DNA of 6,308 bases from DASWJQ01 sp036397095 (GCA_036397095.1 DASWJQ010000035.1:1-6308), one strand, 5' to 3'. Shown: positions 1 through 5,910, counted from the first letter of the stretch. Translations and numbers: made by a program. Notes: generated by a model from the letters alone, not told the origin.

Positions 1-393
1 GCGCATCTGCTTGCGGATCAGCTCACTTGCATCGGGATTGCCCGGCACCACCCCGGGGCCCGAGTTGCCGCCGGTCAGGACGGTGTCATAGCTGGTGATG
101 TCGAGAAATCCCTTGGCCGTCATGCCATTGTGGCAGCGGCCGCAGCGGTCGGACAGGATGTTGTCCAGGCCGTGAAGCCAGACGGCCGGCATCTCGGGAG
201 GTGCCTCGGTCGGCTCGGCTGTAGGCGTTGCCGTTGGCGTCTCAGTCGGCGTAGCCGTCGGGGTCGGGGTTGGCGTTGGCGGCGGACTGGGCGTGGCCGT
301 CGGATCGGGCGTCGGCCCTGGGCCACAGGAGATAAGAGCAACCACTAAGAGCACCAAGGGCACAAAGGTCTTTGAAGTACACAAAGGGGGCAT
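1..393 (-). CDS. Lipoprotein with c-type cytochrome (PSCyt1-like) domain, partial, runs off left edge
   Basis: The reading frame starts at the ATG at 391-393 and stays open to base 1, giving 131 residues without a stop, so the C-terminal part lies outside the window. Residues 1-22 form a lipoprotein signal peptide: hydrophobic FVPLVLLVVAL followed by lipobox LISC with Cys23 as the lipidated residue. Residues 27-69 are a Thr/Pro linker made of PT, ATPT and ETPT units. A folded domain begins near residue 71, with the haem-binding motif C84-G-R-C-H88 and then GFLDITSYDTVL, GGNSGPGVVPGNP and SELIRK, the pattern of planctomycete/chloroflexi-type cytochrome c domains (PSCyt1-like). The protein should be anchored outside the membrane and carry covalent haem for electron transfer, but its partner is unknown. 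The distal Met ligand is not in the window. A GGAGG lies 6 nt upstream (plus-strand 400-404) and supports this start. The signal peptide and CxxCH are read directly; the family is inferred. Confidence 0.85.
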   Translation of the reverse strand, partial: MPPLCTSKTFVPLVLLVVALISCGPGPTPDPTATPSPPPTPTPTPTATPTETPTATPTAEPTEAPPEMPAVWLHGLDNILSDRCGRCHNGMTAKGFLDITSYDTVLTGGNSGPGVVPGNPDASELIRKQMR

Positions 394-494
394 GGCAGGC
401 CTCCGGAACAGGTCCATCGTAGGGACAAGTGGGCCTGGCGGCCTAGTGATGGATGGCAAGTCTGGGGTAAACGATTGGGACTTCTCGGCGGTGG

Positions 495-509
495 GACTTT
501 CCGAAAGTC
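495..509. promoter_or_regulatory. Perfect 15-bp palindrome GACTTTC-C-GAAAGTC, possible operator
   Basis: The arms 495-501 and 503-509 are exact reverse complements around a single central base. A one-base centre is poor for an RNA hairpin but typical of a site bound by a dimeric protein. It sits about 100 nt upstream of the cytochrome lipoprotein start. I do not recognise it as LexA, CIRCE or another known box. Its role as an operator is inference only. Confidence 0.3.
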
Positions 510-584
510 GCATCCACACCCGACCTAACAGGGCCAACCCGGAAGGTCGCTCACCCCGGGTGGAATAACCAGCGAGCAGACTTT

Positions 585-610
585 CGCGAGGCCATGTCTC
601 GTGTCTCGCG
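585..610 (-). terminator. Weak hairpin just downstream of the helicase stop
   Basis: CGCGAG (585-590) and CTCGCG (605-610) can form a 6-bp GC-rich stem with a 14-base loop, 17 nt past the helicase stop codon on the minus strand. The stem is followed by only AAAG rather than a U run, so it is not a classical intrinsic terminator. It could slow transcription or protect the 3' end. Confidence 0.25.
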
Positions 611-627
611 GTAGCGGAAGCCTTCGA

Positions 628-3186
628 TCAGGCCTCGATCGGGTTCTGCGGACTGGAAAGCGCCCGCGCCAACTGGATCGTCAGGGTCTTGACCTGCCCG
701 CCGCCGGGTCCGACCGGGCCAACGCATGCCGGGCAGCCATCGAGGCAGACGCAGCCCTCAACCAATTCGCCGGCGCCACGCAGCAGATCGGCATGCAAGT
801 CGTAGAGCCGCTCGGCTAGGCCAAGGCCCTCGGGCACGCGGTCGTAGAGCGTGATCGTCGGCGCCCGGGTGCCCTTGGCGCGCAGCTCGACGGTTGTCCC
901 CAGATCGCGCGGGTCACACATCAGAAACAGCGGGGCGATGTTTCCCAGTGCATGGGCCAGCCCGCTGAGCGCCGAGCGGGCGCCCCGCGTCGACTCGGCC
1001 CGCTGGTGACAGCTCGGGCACAGCGTGATCAGGTTCTCCAAGTCATTGGCCAGCCGGTCGTGGCGGTTCTCCCCCGGGATGTAGCCAAACTCGCGGAAGC
1101 CGCGGACGTGGTGCACGTCATGCGAGCGCCCCTGGCGCTCGGGCGCTCCGCACTGACGGCAGCGGTGACCGTCGCGCGCCCTGGCCCCGTCGGCGGCAGC
1201 TCCCCAAGACGGCCCGTAGTCGATCGGCGCCATCAACACCCCTTCGTCCTCCAGCCAGCGGACGGTATCTTCGCCGATCCACAGCCAGTAGGCGCTGGTC
1301 TCGTAGGTGCGGTCGGGCAGGTCGATCTGGCCATAGCCCAGCGTCTCGTGTGTGTAGCGCTTGACCTTGCGGTAGGAGGTGGTCTGGGCGGTCAACTCGA
1401 CCCAGCCATGGGCGCGGCGGGCGTCGCCGCTTTCGTCGGCGTCGAAGGCCTCCAGCACTTCCAGGTGAACCGCCTCGCCGGCATCGGTGTAATAGTCAAC
1501 CTCGGCCGCTTCGACCGTCGCCAGCGCATTGTCCCAATCGAGCCGGGTCACCAGGTAGCTGCGGTCCTCGTGCAGGTAAACGGCCCCTTCATGCAGCAGA
1601 ATCGGCGCCGTGGCCCGGTCCACCTCGCCGATGACCTGGGGCCGTTCGCTGTCGCCGGCCACCTGGATCACGACCGGCTCATCGGCACTGGCCCGCAGCG
1701 AAACCGCCTCGGCCGGGTAGGCGTCGGCCACCCAACGGTAGCTGCCATTGGAGCTGTGCAGCTCCCCCTGCTCGGCCAGGAAATCGAGCAGCTCGACCAC
1801 CTCACCAAAGCCGCCGAACGACTCGCCGGCCTCAAACGGCAGCTCGAAGGCTGCGCAGCGCAGGTGGCGCTCGAGAATCGCCAGGTTGTCGGGGTTGATT
1901 AAGCCCATCTCGGGCGGGTTTTCGAATAGGTAGCGCGGATGGTTTACCACGAATTGATCGAGCGGTGCACCCGAGGCCACCAGCACGGCGGCCGAGACCT
2001 CACTGCGCCGTCCAGCGCGGCCGGCTTGCTGCCACATACTGGAGATGGTCCCAGGGTAGCCGGCCAACACAGCCGCACCCAATTGGCCGATGTCGACGCC
2101 CAGCTCGAGTGCGTTGGTCGCCACCACACCCAGCACCGAACCATCGCGCAGGCCGCGTTCGATCTGGCGCCGCTCGAGCGGAAGATAGCCGCCGCGGTAG
2201 CCGCGGATGGCCTGACGGGCGCCGCCTTGACCTTCGAAAGCGTCGCGCACGTAGCCCAGCAGCACCTCGGTCGTGTTGCGTGCCCGGGCGAAGACCACGG
2301 TCTGCACGCCAGCCGCCAGGAAGCGCTCGGCGACCTTGGTCGCTTCCAGTGTGTAGGCCCGGCGGATCCCCAGGGCAGGATCGATGACTGGCGGGTTGTA
2401 CAGGATCAGGTGTTTTTCGGCGCGGGGGGCGCCGTCCAGATCGGGTGGGATCAGGGTTACTGGCGCTTCGATCAATCGCTCGGCCAACTCGCGCGGATTG
2501 GCGATGGTGGCCGAGGTCAAGGCAAACTGCGGCTCGGCGCCGTAGAACTGGGTCAGACGGCGGAGCCGCCGCAGTAGATTGGCCACGTTCGAACCAAAGA
2601 CCCCGCGGTAGACATGCAGCTCGTCGATCACAATCCAGCGCAGGTTTTCGAGCAGGTGCGCCCAGCGCGGGTGATGCGGCAGGATGCCCGCGTGCAGCAT
2701 GTCCGGGTTGGTGATCAAGATGCGGGCCGCGTCGCGGGCTTCGCGCCGCTCCGACGGCGGTGTGTCGCCATCATACGTGCGGACCGGGACGGCCTCGGCC
2801 ACCCCCGCGGCTTGCAGGAGCTCGGCCAATGCCGCCGCCTGGTCCTGGGCCAACGCCTTGGTTGGAAAGAGGTAGATAGCGCAAGCTTCAGGATCCGTCA
2901 ACAAGCGCTGCAGAACCGGCAGGTTGTAGCACAGGGTTTTGCCGGAGGCTGTTGTTGTGACCACGACCGGGTTGTCGCCGGCCAAGGCGGCCTCGACGGC
3001 GGCTGCCTGATGCGTGTAGAGCGGGGCGGTCCCCAGTTGGCGCAGCGCACTCTCCAGGCGAGGGTCGAGGCCGTCAGGCAGTGGCGCATAATGCGCCGGC
3101 CGCGGCGGCAGGCGTTCCCACGCACTCACATTGTCCATGAAGCCGCGGTCGAGCCGCATGCGCTCGAGCGCTTCGGGCAGGGGCAT
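628..3186 (-). CDS. MrfA/YprA-like DEAD/DEAH helicase with an HNH nuclease domain inserted in its C-terminal zinc (DUF1998/MZB) region
   Basis: This is an ATP-dependent superfamily 2 helicase of 852 residues from the ATG at 3186. In order: Q-motif-like YTHQ (57-60), Walker A TASGKT (79-84), motif Ia PTKAL (108-112), TNPD (159-162), Walker B DELH (188-191), TSATI (224-228), ATNALELGVDIG (356-367) and QQAGRAGR (386-393). The C-terminal CxCx3CxxC cluster (C812, C814, C818, C821), preceded by a LFLMCDPRDLG and LYDRVPEGLGLAERLY segment, is the DUF1998/MrfA zinc-binding signature. Bacillus MrfA acts with exonuclease MrfB in mitomycin C repair, so a DNA repair role is likely here. Residues 666-734 are unusual for the family: a complete HNH domain (listed separately). 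The protein is about 100 residues longer than Bacillus MrfA, largely because of it. The start is uncertain. An ATG at 3240 adds 18 residues (870 total) with a weak AGAAGG 10 nt upstream, but family-like sequence begins close to 3186 and a TATAAT sits exactly 6 nt before that ATG. No MrfB-like gene is in the window. Confidence 0.92.
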   Translation of the reverse strand: MPLPEALERMRLDRGFMDNVSAWERLPPRPAHYAPLPDGLDPRLESALRQLGTAPLYTHQAAAVEAALAGDNPVVVTTTASGKTLCYNLPVLQRLLTDPEACAIYLFPTKALAQDQAAALAELLQAAGVAEAVPVRTYDGDTPPSERREARDAARILITNPDMLHAGILPHHPRWAHLLENLRWIVIDELHVYRGVFGSNVANLLRRLRRLTQFYGAEPQFALTSATIANPRELAERLIEAPVTLIPPDLDGAPRAEKHLILYNPPVIDPALGIRRAYTLEATKVAERFLAAGVQTVVFARARNTTEVLLGYVRDAFEGQGGARQAIRGYRGGYLPLERRQIERGLRDGSVLGVVATNALELGVDIGQLGAAVLAGYPGTISSMWQQAGRAGRRSEVSAAVLVASGAPLDQFVVNHPRYLFENPPEMGLINPDNLAILERHLRCAAFELPFEAGESFGGFGEVVELLDFLAEQGELHSSNGSYRWVADAYPAEAVSLRASADEPVVIQVAGDSERPQVIGEVDRATAPILLHEGAVYLHEDRSYLVTRLDWDNALATVEAAEVDYYTDAGEAVHLEVLEAFDADESGDARRAHGWVELTAQTTSYRKVKRYTHETLGYGQIDLPDRTYETSAYWLWIGEDTVRWLEDEGVLMAPIDYGPSWGAAADGARARDGHRCRQCGAPERQGRSHDVHHVRGFREFGYIPGENRHDRLANDLENLITLCPSCHQRAESTRGARSALSGLAHALGNIAPLFLMCDPRDLGTTVELRAKGTRAPTITLYDRVPEGLGLAERLYDLHADLLRGAGELVEGCVCLDGCPACVGPVGPGGGQVKTLTIQLARALSSPQNPIEA
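985..1191 (-). other. HNH endonuclease domain embedded in the helicase
   Basis: This covers helicase residues 666-734. It has the full treble-clef HNH set: a first zinc knuckle CRQC (676-679), the catalytic-strand DVHHVRGF (690-697), an Asn in the DLENLITLC helix (N718) and a second knuckle CPSCH (723-727). The four cysteines would bind structural zinc, and His692/His693, Asn718 and His727 are the expected active-site residues; none is missing, so the domain looks active. It lies between the DLPDRTYETSAYWLW region and the GLAHALGNIAPLFLMCDP segment that normally run together in MrfA-type proteins, so it appears to be an insertion rather than an end-to-end fusion. Motifs are seen directly; activity is inferred. 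Confidence 0.85.
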
Positions 3187-3198
3187 GCGGCGATTATA
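3187..3198 (-). promoter_or_regulatory. TATAAT -10 box placed for a leaderless helicase transcript
   Basis: On the minus strand a perfect TATAAT (plus 3193-3198) is followed by six bases and then the ATG at 3186. Transcription starting the usual 6-7 nt after a -10 box would begin on the A of the ATG, giving a leaderless mRNA. No Shine-Dalgarno precedes this ATG. No good -35 is seen at 16-18 nt, which weakens the call. Confidence 0.4.
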
Positions 3199-3216
3199 CG
3201 GGAGGGGTCGGGCCGT

Positions 3217-3245
3217 TTGTGCCGCCCATCCTTCAACCATACAAT
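3217..3245 (+). promoter_or_regulatory. Candidate promoter for the GEVED lipoprotein gene
   Basis: TTGTGC (3217-3222), a 17-base spacer and TACAAT (3240-3245) form a sigma-70-like pair on the plus strand; the -10 matches consensus at 5 of 6 positions and the -35 at 3 of 6. The predicted start near 3252 would give a leader of about 85 nt before the lipoprotein ATG at 3338. It overlaps the possible N-terminal extension of the divergent helicase, a further mild argument for the shorter helicase start. Confidence 0.3.
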
Positions 3246-3337
3246 GTAGACCTTCTAGTGGCGAACTGCTTCACCACTCTTGGCGTCCCCTACCGTCCCT
3301 CTCATTGCCATGGCGCCCTCAGGTCAGGAGTCACGAG

Positions 3338-4561
3338 ATGTGCGTTCGGCGAGTCGCGCCCGGCTTGATCTCATTGGATGGACCCCTTCTTTGGCTGCTG
3401 CCACTGGTGCTGATGGTCGCCGCCTGCGGGGGAGCGGCATCCGAATTGCCGGCTGGGGTCGATTTGGGCGACGCACCCGACCCGACATTTCCCACCCGGC
3501 CGGGCACGAGCGGCGGGCCGGCCCTCTTGGCCATCAACGACGCCGGAGGTTTCTTGACCGACATCCTGCTCGGCGATTGCGTCAGCCAAGAAGCCCAGCC
3601 TCGAGCCAGTGACGATTGCGACGATGGACCGCCCTTGTTTGTCGGCGGGCAATCCATACAGGTGCCGATCCGCCGCACCGGTGCCGGCGCCGGCGGCGAC
3701 TATTGGATTAATGTGGCCGTCGATCTGGACGACGACGGCGATTGGGATCCGGACAACGAGTGGCTGGTGCGCAATTGTCCGTTGCCAGCCGCCGGGCAGC
3801 CCAATGACACAGTATCGTGTCCGACCGCCGGCACGCCGCTCCTCAGCGGCGAGGCCGGCTGGATGCGGGTCGTGGTTGCCGATCGGCGAGCACCCGACAG
3901 CGGTTGGGACGGATCGGCCTTCAGCCCCCCGGGCGAGGCGCGTGGCGAGATCGAAGACCACCTTATCCAGCCCATGCCAACGCCAGATCCGCCGCCGCCC
4001 TCGCCCACGTCGCCGCCTCAGACCAGAACGCCCACCCCGGAACGAACGGGGCCCACCACGCAGCCCGGCTTCGGACGCAGCCGGCACGACGACCCGGCCG
4101 ATGATGTGGTCCTGCTCGACTCCCAGGGCAACGAGCTCGGCCTGGCCGGGGCCGGCCATCGGGCCGACATCACCCGTGTCGAGATGCGCTGGATAGAAAT
4201 CGATGGCCAGCGCTACCTCGAGATCTGGGTCTACCGCAACAAGACGCAGGCGAGCAACAGCTCGGCTGTCCAGGCGTGGCTGATCAAGGGTCAGGGAGCG
4301 CAAACCAGCGCCGTAGCGGCACCATTCTGGGAGCTTCACGCTGGCCAATTGACCCAGGGCTTGAACACGGAGGAGGGCGTATCGTCGTATCCGGGCCTGC
4401 AGATCGAGGTCGAGCAGAACGCGGGCGAACTGTACTTCCGTGTGCCCGAGGCGTTAGTGGGCGACGCCAGCCACTTGCTGGTGTACAGCTTTGATCGGAC
4501 CGAGGAGGCGGATCCGCGCGGTTACGACGAATCCGATCGAATCGCCATCCCCGAAGACTGA
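3338..4561 (+). CDS. GEVED-domain lipoprotein with Pro/Thr linker and unknown beta-rich C-terminal domain
   Basis: The product has 407 residues. The frame is open further upstream (ATG at 3131), but the ATG at 3338 is chosen because AGGAG (3326-3330) lies 7 nt before it and it directly opens a lipoprotein signal: LLWLLPLVLMVAAC with lipidated Cys30. Residues 43-211 match the GEVED pattern: DLGDAPDP at the start, an acidic DLDDDGDWDPDNEW loop (129-142) in place of the family's D-N-x-DG-x-W segment, GWMRVVV (174-180) and the signature GEIED (203-207). Residues 212-245 are a Pro/Thr linker. Residues 251-407 (DDPADDVVLLDSQGNELG, ADITRVEMRW, LEIWVYRN, LLVYSFDR) read as alternating beta strands and resemble extracellular sandwich domains, but I cannot name the family. 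The acidic loop suggests calcium binding. The protein is likely surface-anchored, for binding or adhesion; no catalytic motif is visible. Cys81/Cys94 and Cys147/Cys161 could form disulfides. Confidence 0.85.
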   Translation: MCVRRVAPGLISLDGPLLWLLPLVLMVAACGGAASELPAGVDLGDAPDPTFPTRPGTSGGPALLAINDAGGFLTDILLGDCVSQEAQPRASDDCDDGPPLFVGGQSIQVPIRRTGAGAGGDYWINVAVDLDDDGDWDPDNEWLVRNCPLPAAGQPNDTVSCPTAGTPLLSGEAGWMRVVVADRRAPDSGWDGSAFSPPGEARGEIEDHLIQPMPTPDPPPPSPTSPPQTRTPTPERTGPTTQPGFGRSRHDDPADDVVLLDSQGNELGLAGAGHRADITRVEMRWIEIDGQRYLEIWVYRNKTQASNSSAVQAWLIKGQGAQTSAVAAPFWELHAGQLTQGLNTEEGVSSYPGLQIEVEQNAGELYFRVPEALVGDASHLLVYSFDRTEEADPRGYDESDRIAIPED

Positions 4562-4577
4562 ACGGGGCTGGCCGAGT

Positions 4578-5189
4578 TCAGGAGGCAGCCTTGGCCTGCG
4601 CTCGCCGGTAATGGCGGCGCGCCTTGGCCCGGTTGCCGCACGAGTCCATCGAGCACCAGCGGCGGCTGTGGTTGCGCGTGGTGTCCAGGAACAGGTAGCC
4701 GCAGCCGCGATCGTCGGCGCACTGGCCAACGCGTGCCAACTCGTCACTGCGCAGCAGGTCGACGGCGGCGCGGGCGACCGGCCACAGCGGTCGGTCCAGA
4801 TTCTCCGTGTCCTTCCAGCGCCAGCTGAAACCGGCCTCCCTTGGTTCCAACTGGCCATAGGCGACCGAGGCGCGCACGGCCTCGGTCAGAATCGCCAGGT
4901 CGGACGGCTCGGGTCGACGGCCCCCGTGAACAGTTGCGAATACTCGGTAGATGGCTTCGCGCAGCTCGATCGCCCGCAGCCGCGCCGCTTCGGCTCCCTG
5001 GTCCGAAGCGGCCGCCAGGCGCTGCAGCCGAGCTGCCTGCCCGCCGGTCAGGATGCCGGCCTGCCGGGACCAGTCAAGCAGCTCTTGATAACTGGTTAGC
5101 TCCTCGATTGGCTCGGCACTGGCATGCCAGTTCATCGTATTGGCGAAGGCCAGTGCCAGATGACCTGCCTCCGGATCGTAGCTGCTCAT
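4578..5189 (-). CDS. ABATE/CGNR zinc-finger protein, putative transcriptional regulator
   Basis: The product has 203 residues. The N-terminal part (GHLALAFANTMNW at 9-21, then helical sequence rich in Ala, Leu and Arg to about 150) matches the ABATE domain. Residues 157-196 are a complete CGNR zinc finger: C157, C163-G-Y-L-F-L-D, SRRWCSM (C179) and C184-G-N-R-A-K-A-R-R. All four zinc cysteines and the CGNR signature are present. The family is thought to be DNA-binding regulators linked to stress, though its biochemistry is little studied. The ATG at 5189 is preferred over a TTG at 5219, since AAGGGAG lies just upstream and the ABATE match begins directly after it. The gene converges on the GEVED lipoprotein (16 nt between stops) and is divergent from the small ORF/NTF2 pair, with a dyad in the spacer that it might bind. 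Confidence 0.92.
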   Translation of the reverse strand: MSSYDPEAGHLALAFANTMNWHASAEPIEELTSYQELLDWSRQAGILTGGQAARLQRLAAASDQGAEAARLRAIELREAIYRVFATVHGGRRPEPSDLAILTEAVRASVAYGQLEPREAGFSWRWKDTENLDRPLWPVARAAVDLLRSDELARVGQCADDRGCGYLFLDTTRNHSRRWCSMDSCGNRAKARRHYRRAQAKAAS

Positions 5190-5226
5190 GGGCTCCCTTC
5201 GACGCCACTTCACCCCCAAAGGGGAC

Positions 5227-5255
5227 TTGACAGGTTAGATAGGTGGCGCGATACT
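5227..5255 (+). promoter_or_regulatory. Promoter for the small ORF/NTF2 unit: TTGACA-17-GATACT
   Basis: A perfect -35 hexamer TTGACA (5227-5232) is followed after 17 bases by GATACT (5250-5255), which matches TATAAT at 4 of 6 positions. Transcription would start near 5262, leaving a leader of about 53 nt before the ATG at 5315. The right half of the spacer and the -10 lie within the inverted repeat at 5233-5270. Confidence 0.55.
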
Positions 5256-5270
5256 CTAACTATCTAGACC
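5233..5270. promoter_or_regulatory. Inverted repeat between divergent promoters, candidate operator
   Basis: TAGATAG (5236-5242) and CTATCTA (5260-5266) are exact reverse complements separated by 17 bases. The match extends outward to GGT and ACC if one base is skipped on the right arm, giving arms of about 10 bases. It covers the spacer and -10 of the plus-strand promoter and the predicted start of the minus-strand transcript, so a bound protein could block both. The CGNR protein encoded next door is the obvious candidate, by inference. Further GTTAG/CTAAC copies occur at 5256-5260 and 5283-5287. Confidence 0.45.
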
Positions 5271-5299
5271 ATTATAGCCGGTGTTAGGGTGGAGCGCAA
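5271..5299 (-). promoter_or_regulatory. Promoter for the CGNR gene: TTGCGC-17-TATAAT
   Basis: On the minus strand a perfect TATAAT (plus 5271-5276) lies 17 bases after TTGCGC (plus 5294-5299), which keeps the TTG of the -35 consensus. The start of transcription would fall near 5264, about 75 nt before the CGNR ATG at 5189 and back to back with the plus-strand promoter. Confidence 0.5.
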
Positions 5300-5314
5300 T
5301 ACTGGGAGAATGAG

Positions 5315-5536
5315 ATGGATGGATGGCTGCACTATCAACTCAAGATGGATCAGATGTTGGCCGAAGCGGCCCGTGAGCGGCTGCTGAAGGCAGCTGCCCG
5401 GACCCGCCAGGTTGGTCCAACGATCGGTGAACGCTTGCTGAAGGGGCTGGGTCGCAAGCTTATGCTTTGGGGGCGTCGGCTGGAGACCTATGGCCAACGG
5501 CCGGCCGAACCCCTTCGGCGCGAGCTGGCGGCCTAA
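5315..5536 (+). CDS. Small basic helical protein of unknown function
   Basis: This 73-residue product is not recognised. It is basic, has no cysteine, no signal peptide and no membrane segment, and reads as two amphipathic helices: about residues 3-32 (LHYQLKMDQMLAEAARERLLKA) and 37-61 (IGERLLKGLGRKLMLWGRRLE), with a short Pro-containing tail. It is probably cytoplasmic and might bind a partner protein, nucleic acid or a membrane surface through the basic faces. It is likely real for three reasons: GGGAG (5304-5308) lies 6 nt before the ATG, a good promoter lies upstream, and its stop overlaps the next start (TAATG at 5534-5538), implying translational coupling with the NTF2-like gene. The start falls in a run ATGGATGGATGG with ATGs in three frames; only the first gives this frame with correct spacing. 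Confidence 0.7.
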   Translation: MDGWLHYQLKMDQMLAEAARERLLKAAARTRQVGPTIGERLLKGLGRKLMLWGRRLETYGQRPAEPLRRELAA

Positions 5537-5910
5537 TGGCTGGTGGACGCACCGACCAATGGATCAAGGGTTACCTGGCCGCCTGGACCAGCAACCAGCC
5601 GGGTGAAATCGGCGCGCTGTTCACCGAAGACGGCGCCTACTACACCGCCCCCTACCGCCCTGGCTGGCACGGCCGCCAGGCGATCATCGACGGCTGGCTT
5701 GACCGAGAAGACGCTCCGGACAGTTGGAGTTTCGAATACAAAGTGATCGTCGAGCAGGGCGATCTAGGTGTGATCGAAGGCGTCACGACCTACCACGACC
5801 AGGGCCGCCGGTATAGCAACCTGTGGTTGATCTGGTTCGACGGCGACGGCCGCTGCCGCAAATTCGTCGAATATTTCATGGAACAACCGGCGGCGGGTCT
5901 GTCGTCGTAA
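5536..5910 (+). CDS. NTF2-like / SnoaL-like family protein
   Basis: The product has 124 residues, the usual size for a single cone-shaped NTF2-like domain. The pattern is typical: an N-terminal helix WIKGYLAAWTSNQ (9-21), IGALFTEDGAYYTAPYRPGWHGRQAIIDGWL (25-55), then beta strands SFEYKVIVEQGDLGVIEGVTTYHD (65-88), YSNLWLIWFDGDGRCRKFVEYFME (93-116). The GR-x-AI motif after the first strand and the final FVEYFME strand support the family. Such proteins range from polyketide cyclases and isomerases to small-ligand binders, so substrate and reaction cannot be assigned; His45, Tyr35/36 and Glu113 line the likely pocket. The start at 5536 shares its A with the stop of the preceding small gene (TAATG) and has no strong Shine-Dalgarno, consistent with coupled translation. 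An upstream in-frame ATG at 5467 is rejected because the added residues overlap the small gene and do not fit the family. Confidence 0.88.
   Translation: MAGGRTDQWIKGYLAAWTSNQPGEIGALFTEDGAYYTAPYRPGWHGRQAIIDGWLDREDAPDSWSFEYKVIVEQGDLGVIEGVTTYHDQGRRYSNLWLIWFDGDGRCRKFVEYFMEQPAAGLSS

Larger units (their letters stand above)
394..627. other. Non-coding gap with several inverted repeats
   Basis: This 234-base stretch lies between the helicase stop and the start of the cytochrome lipoprotein, both on the minus strand. No credible gene was found; short open frames here lack start signals and have no recognisable protein. It holds at least four inverted repeats: a 7+1+7 palindrome at 495-509; arms CGACCT (521-526) and AGGTCG (544-549) with GGG/CCC inside; CACCC-c-GGGTG at 552-562; and CGCGAG (585-590) with CTCGCG (605-610). 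None is followed by a T tract in either direction. They may act in helicase termination and lipoprotein control. A convincing -35/-10 pair for the lipoprotein was not seen; TACGAT-like sequence at about 417-422 (minus strand) is the best weak candidate. Confidence 0.5.

Noticed and set aside
217..315. Degenerate GC-rich repeat as a non-coding tandem repeat
   Set aside because: It encodes the Thr/Pro linker of the cytochrome lipoprotein in frame; the repetition comes from PT codons.
293..568. A 91-codon plus-strand open frame spanning the lipoprotein start and the gap
   Set aside because: It is antisense to a lipoprotein signal peptide, has no ribosome binding site and no recognisable protein features.
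952..1902. A 316-codon plus-strand open frame and several others antisense to the helicase
   Set aside because: They lie opposite a gene with every helicase motif intact, have no recognisable domain and follow from GC-rich third positions.
628..3240. Helicase as part of a DISARM-like defence system, since DrmA also carries DUF1998
   Set aside because: No methyltransferase, phospholipase D-like or other defence gene is in the window, and size and motif order fit an MrfA-type repair helicase better.
3131..3337. Upstream extension of the GEVED lipoprotein to the ATG at 3131
   Set aside because: It would overlap the helicase gene, add Arg/Ser-rich sequence before the signal peptide, and ignore the well-spaced AGGAG before the ATG at 3338.
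3371..4348. A 325-codon minus-strand open frame opposite the GEVED lipoprotein
   Set aside because: The plus strand has a lipoprotein signal, a Shine-Dalgarno and a GEVED domain; the opposite frame has low-complexity Arg/Gly-rich sequence and no domain.
4549..4567. CCCCG/CGGGG hairpin between the convergent stop codons as a two-way terminator
   Set aside because: The stem is only 5 bp with a 9-base loop, overlaps the lipoprotein stop codon and lacks a T run on either strand, so chance is a good explanation.
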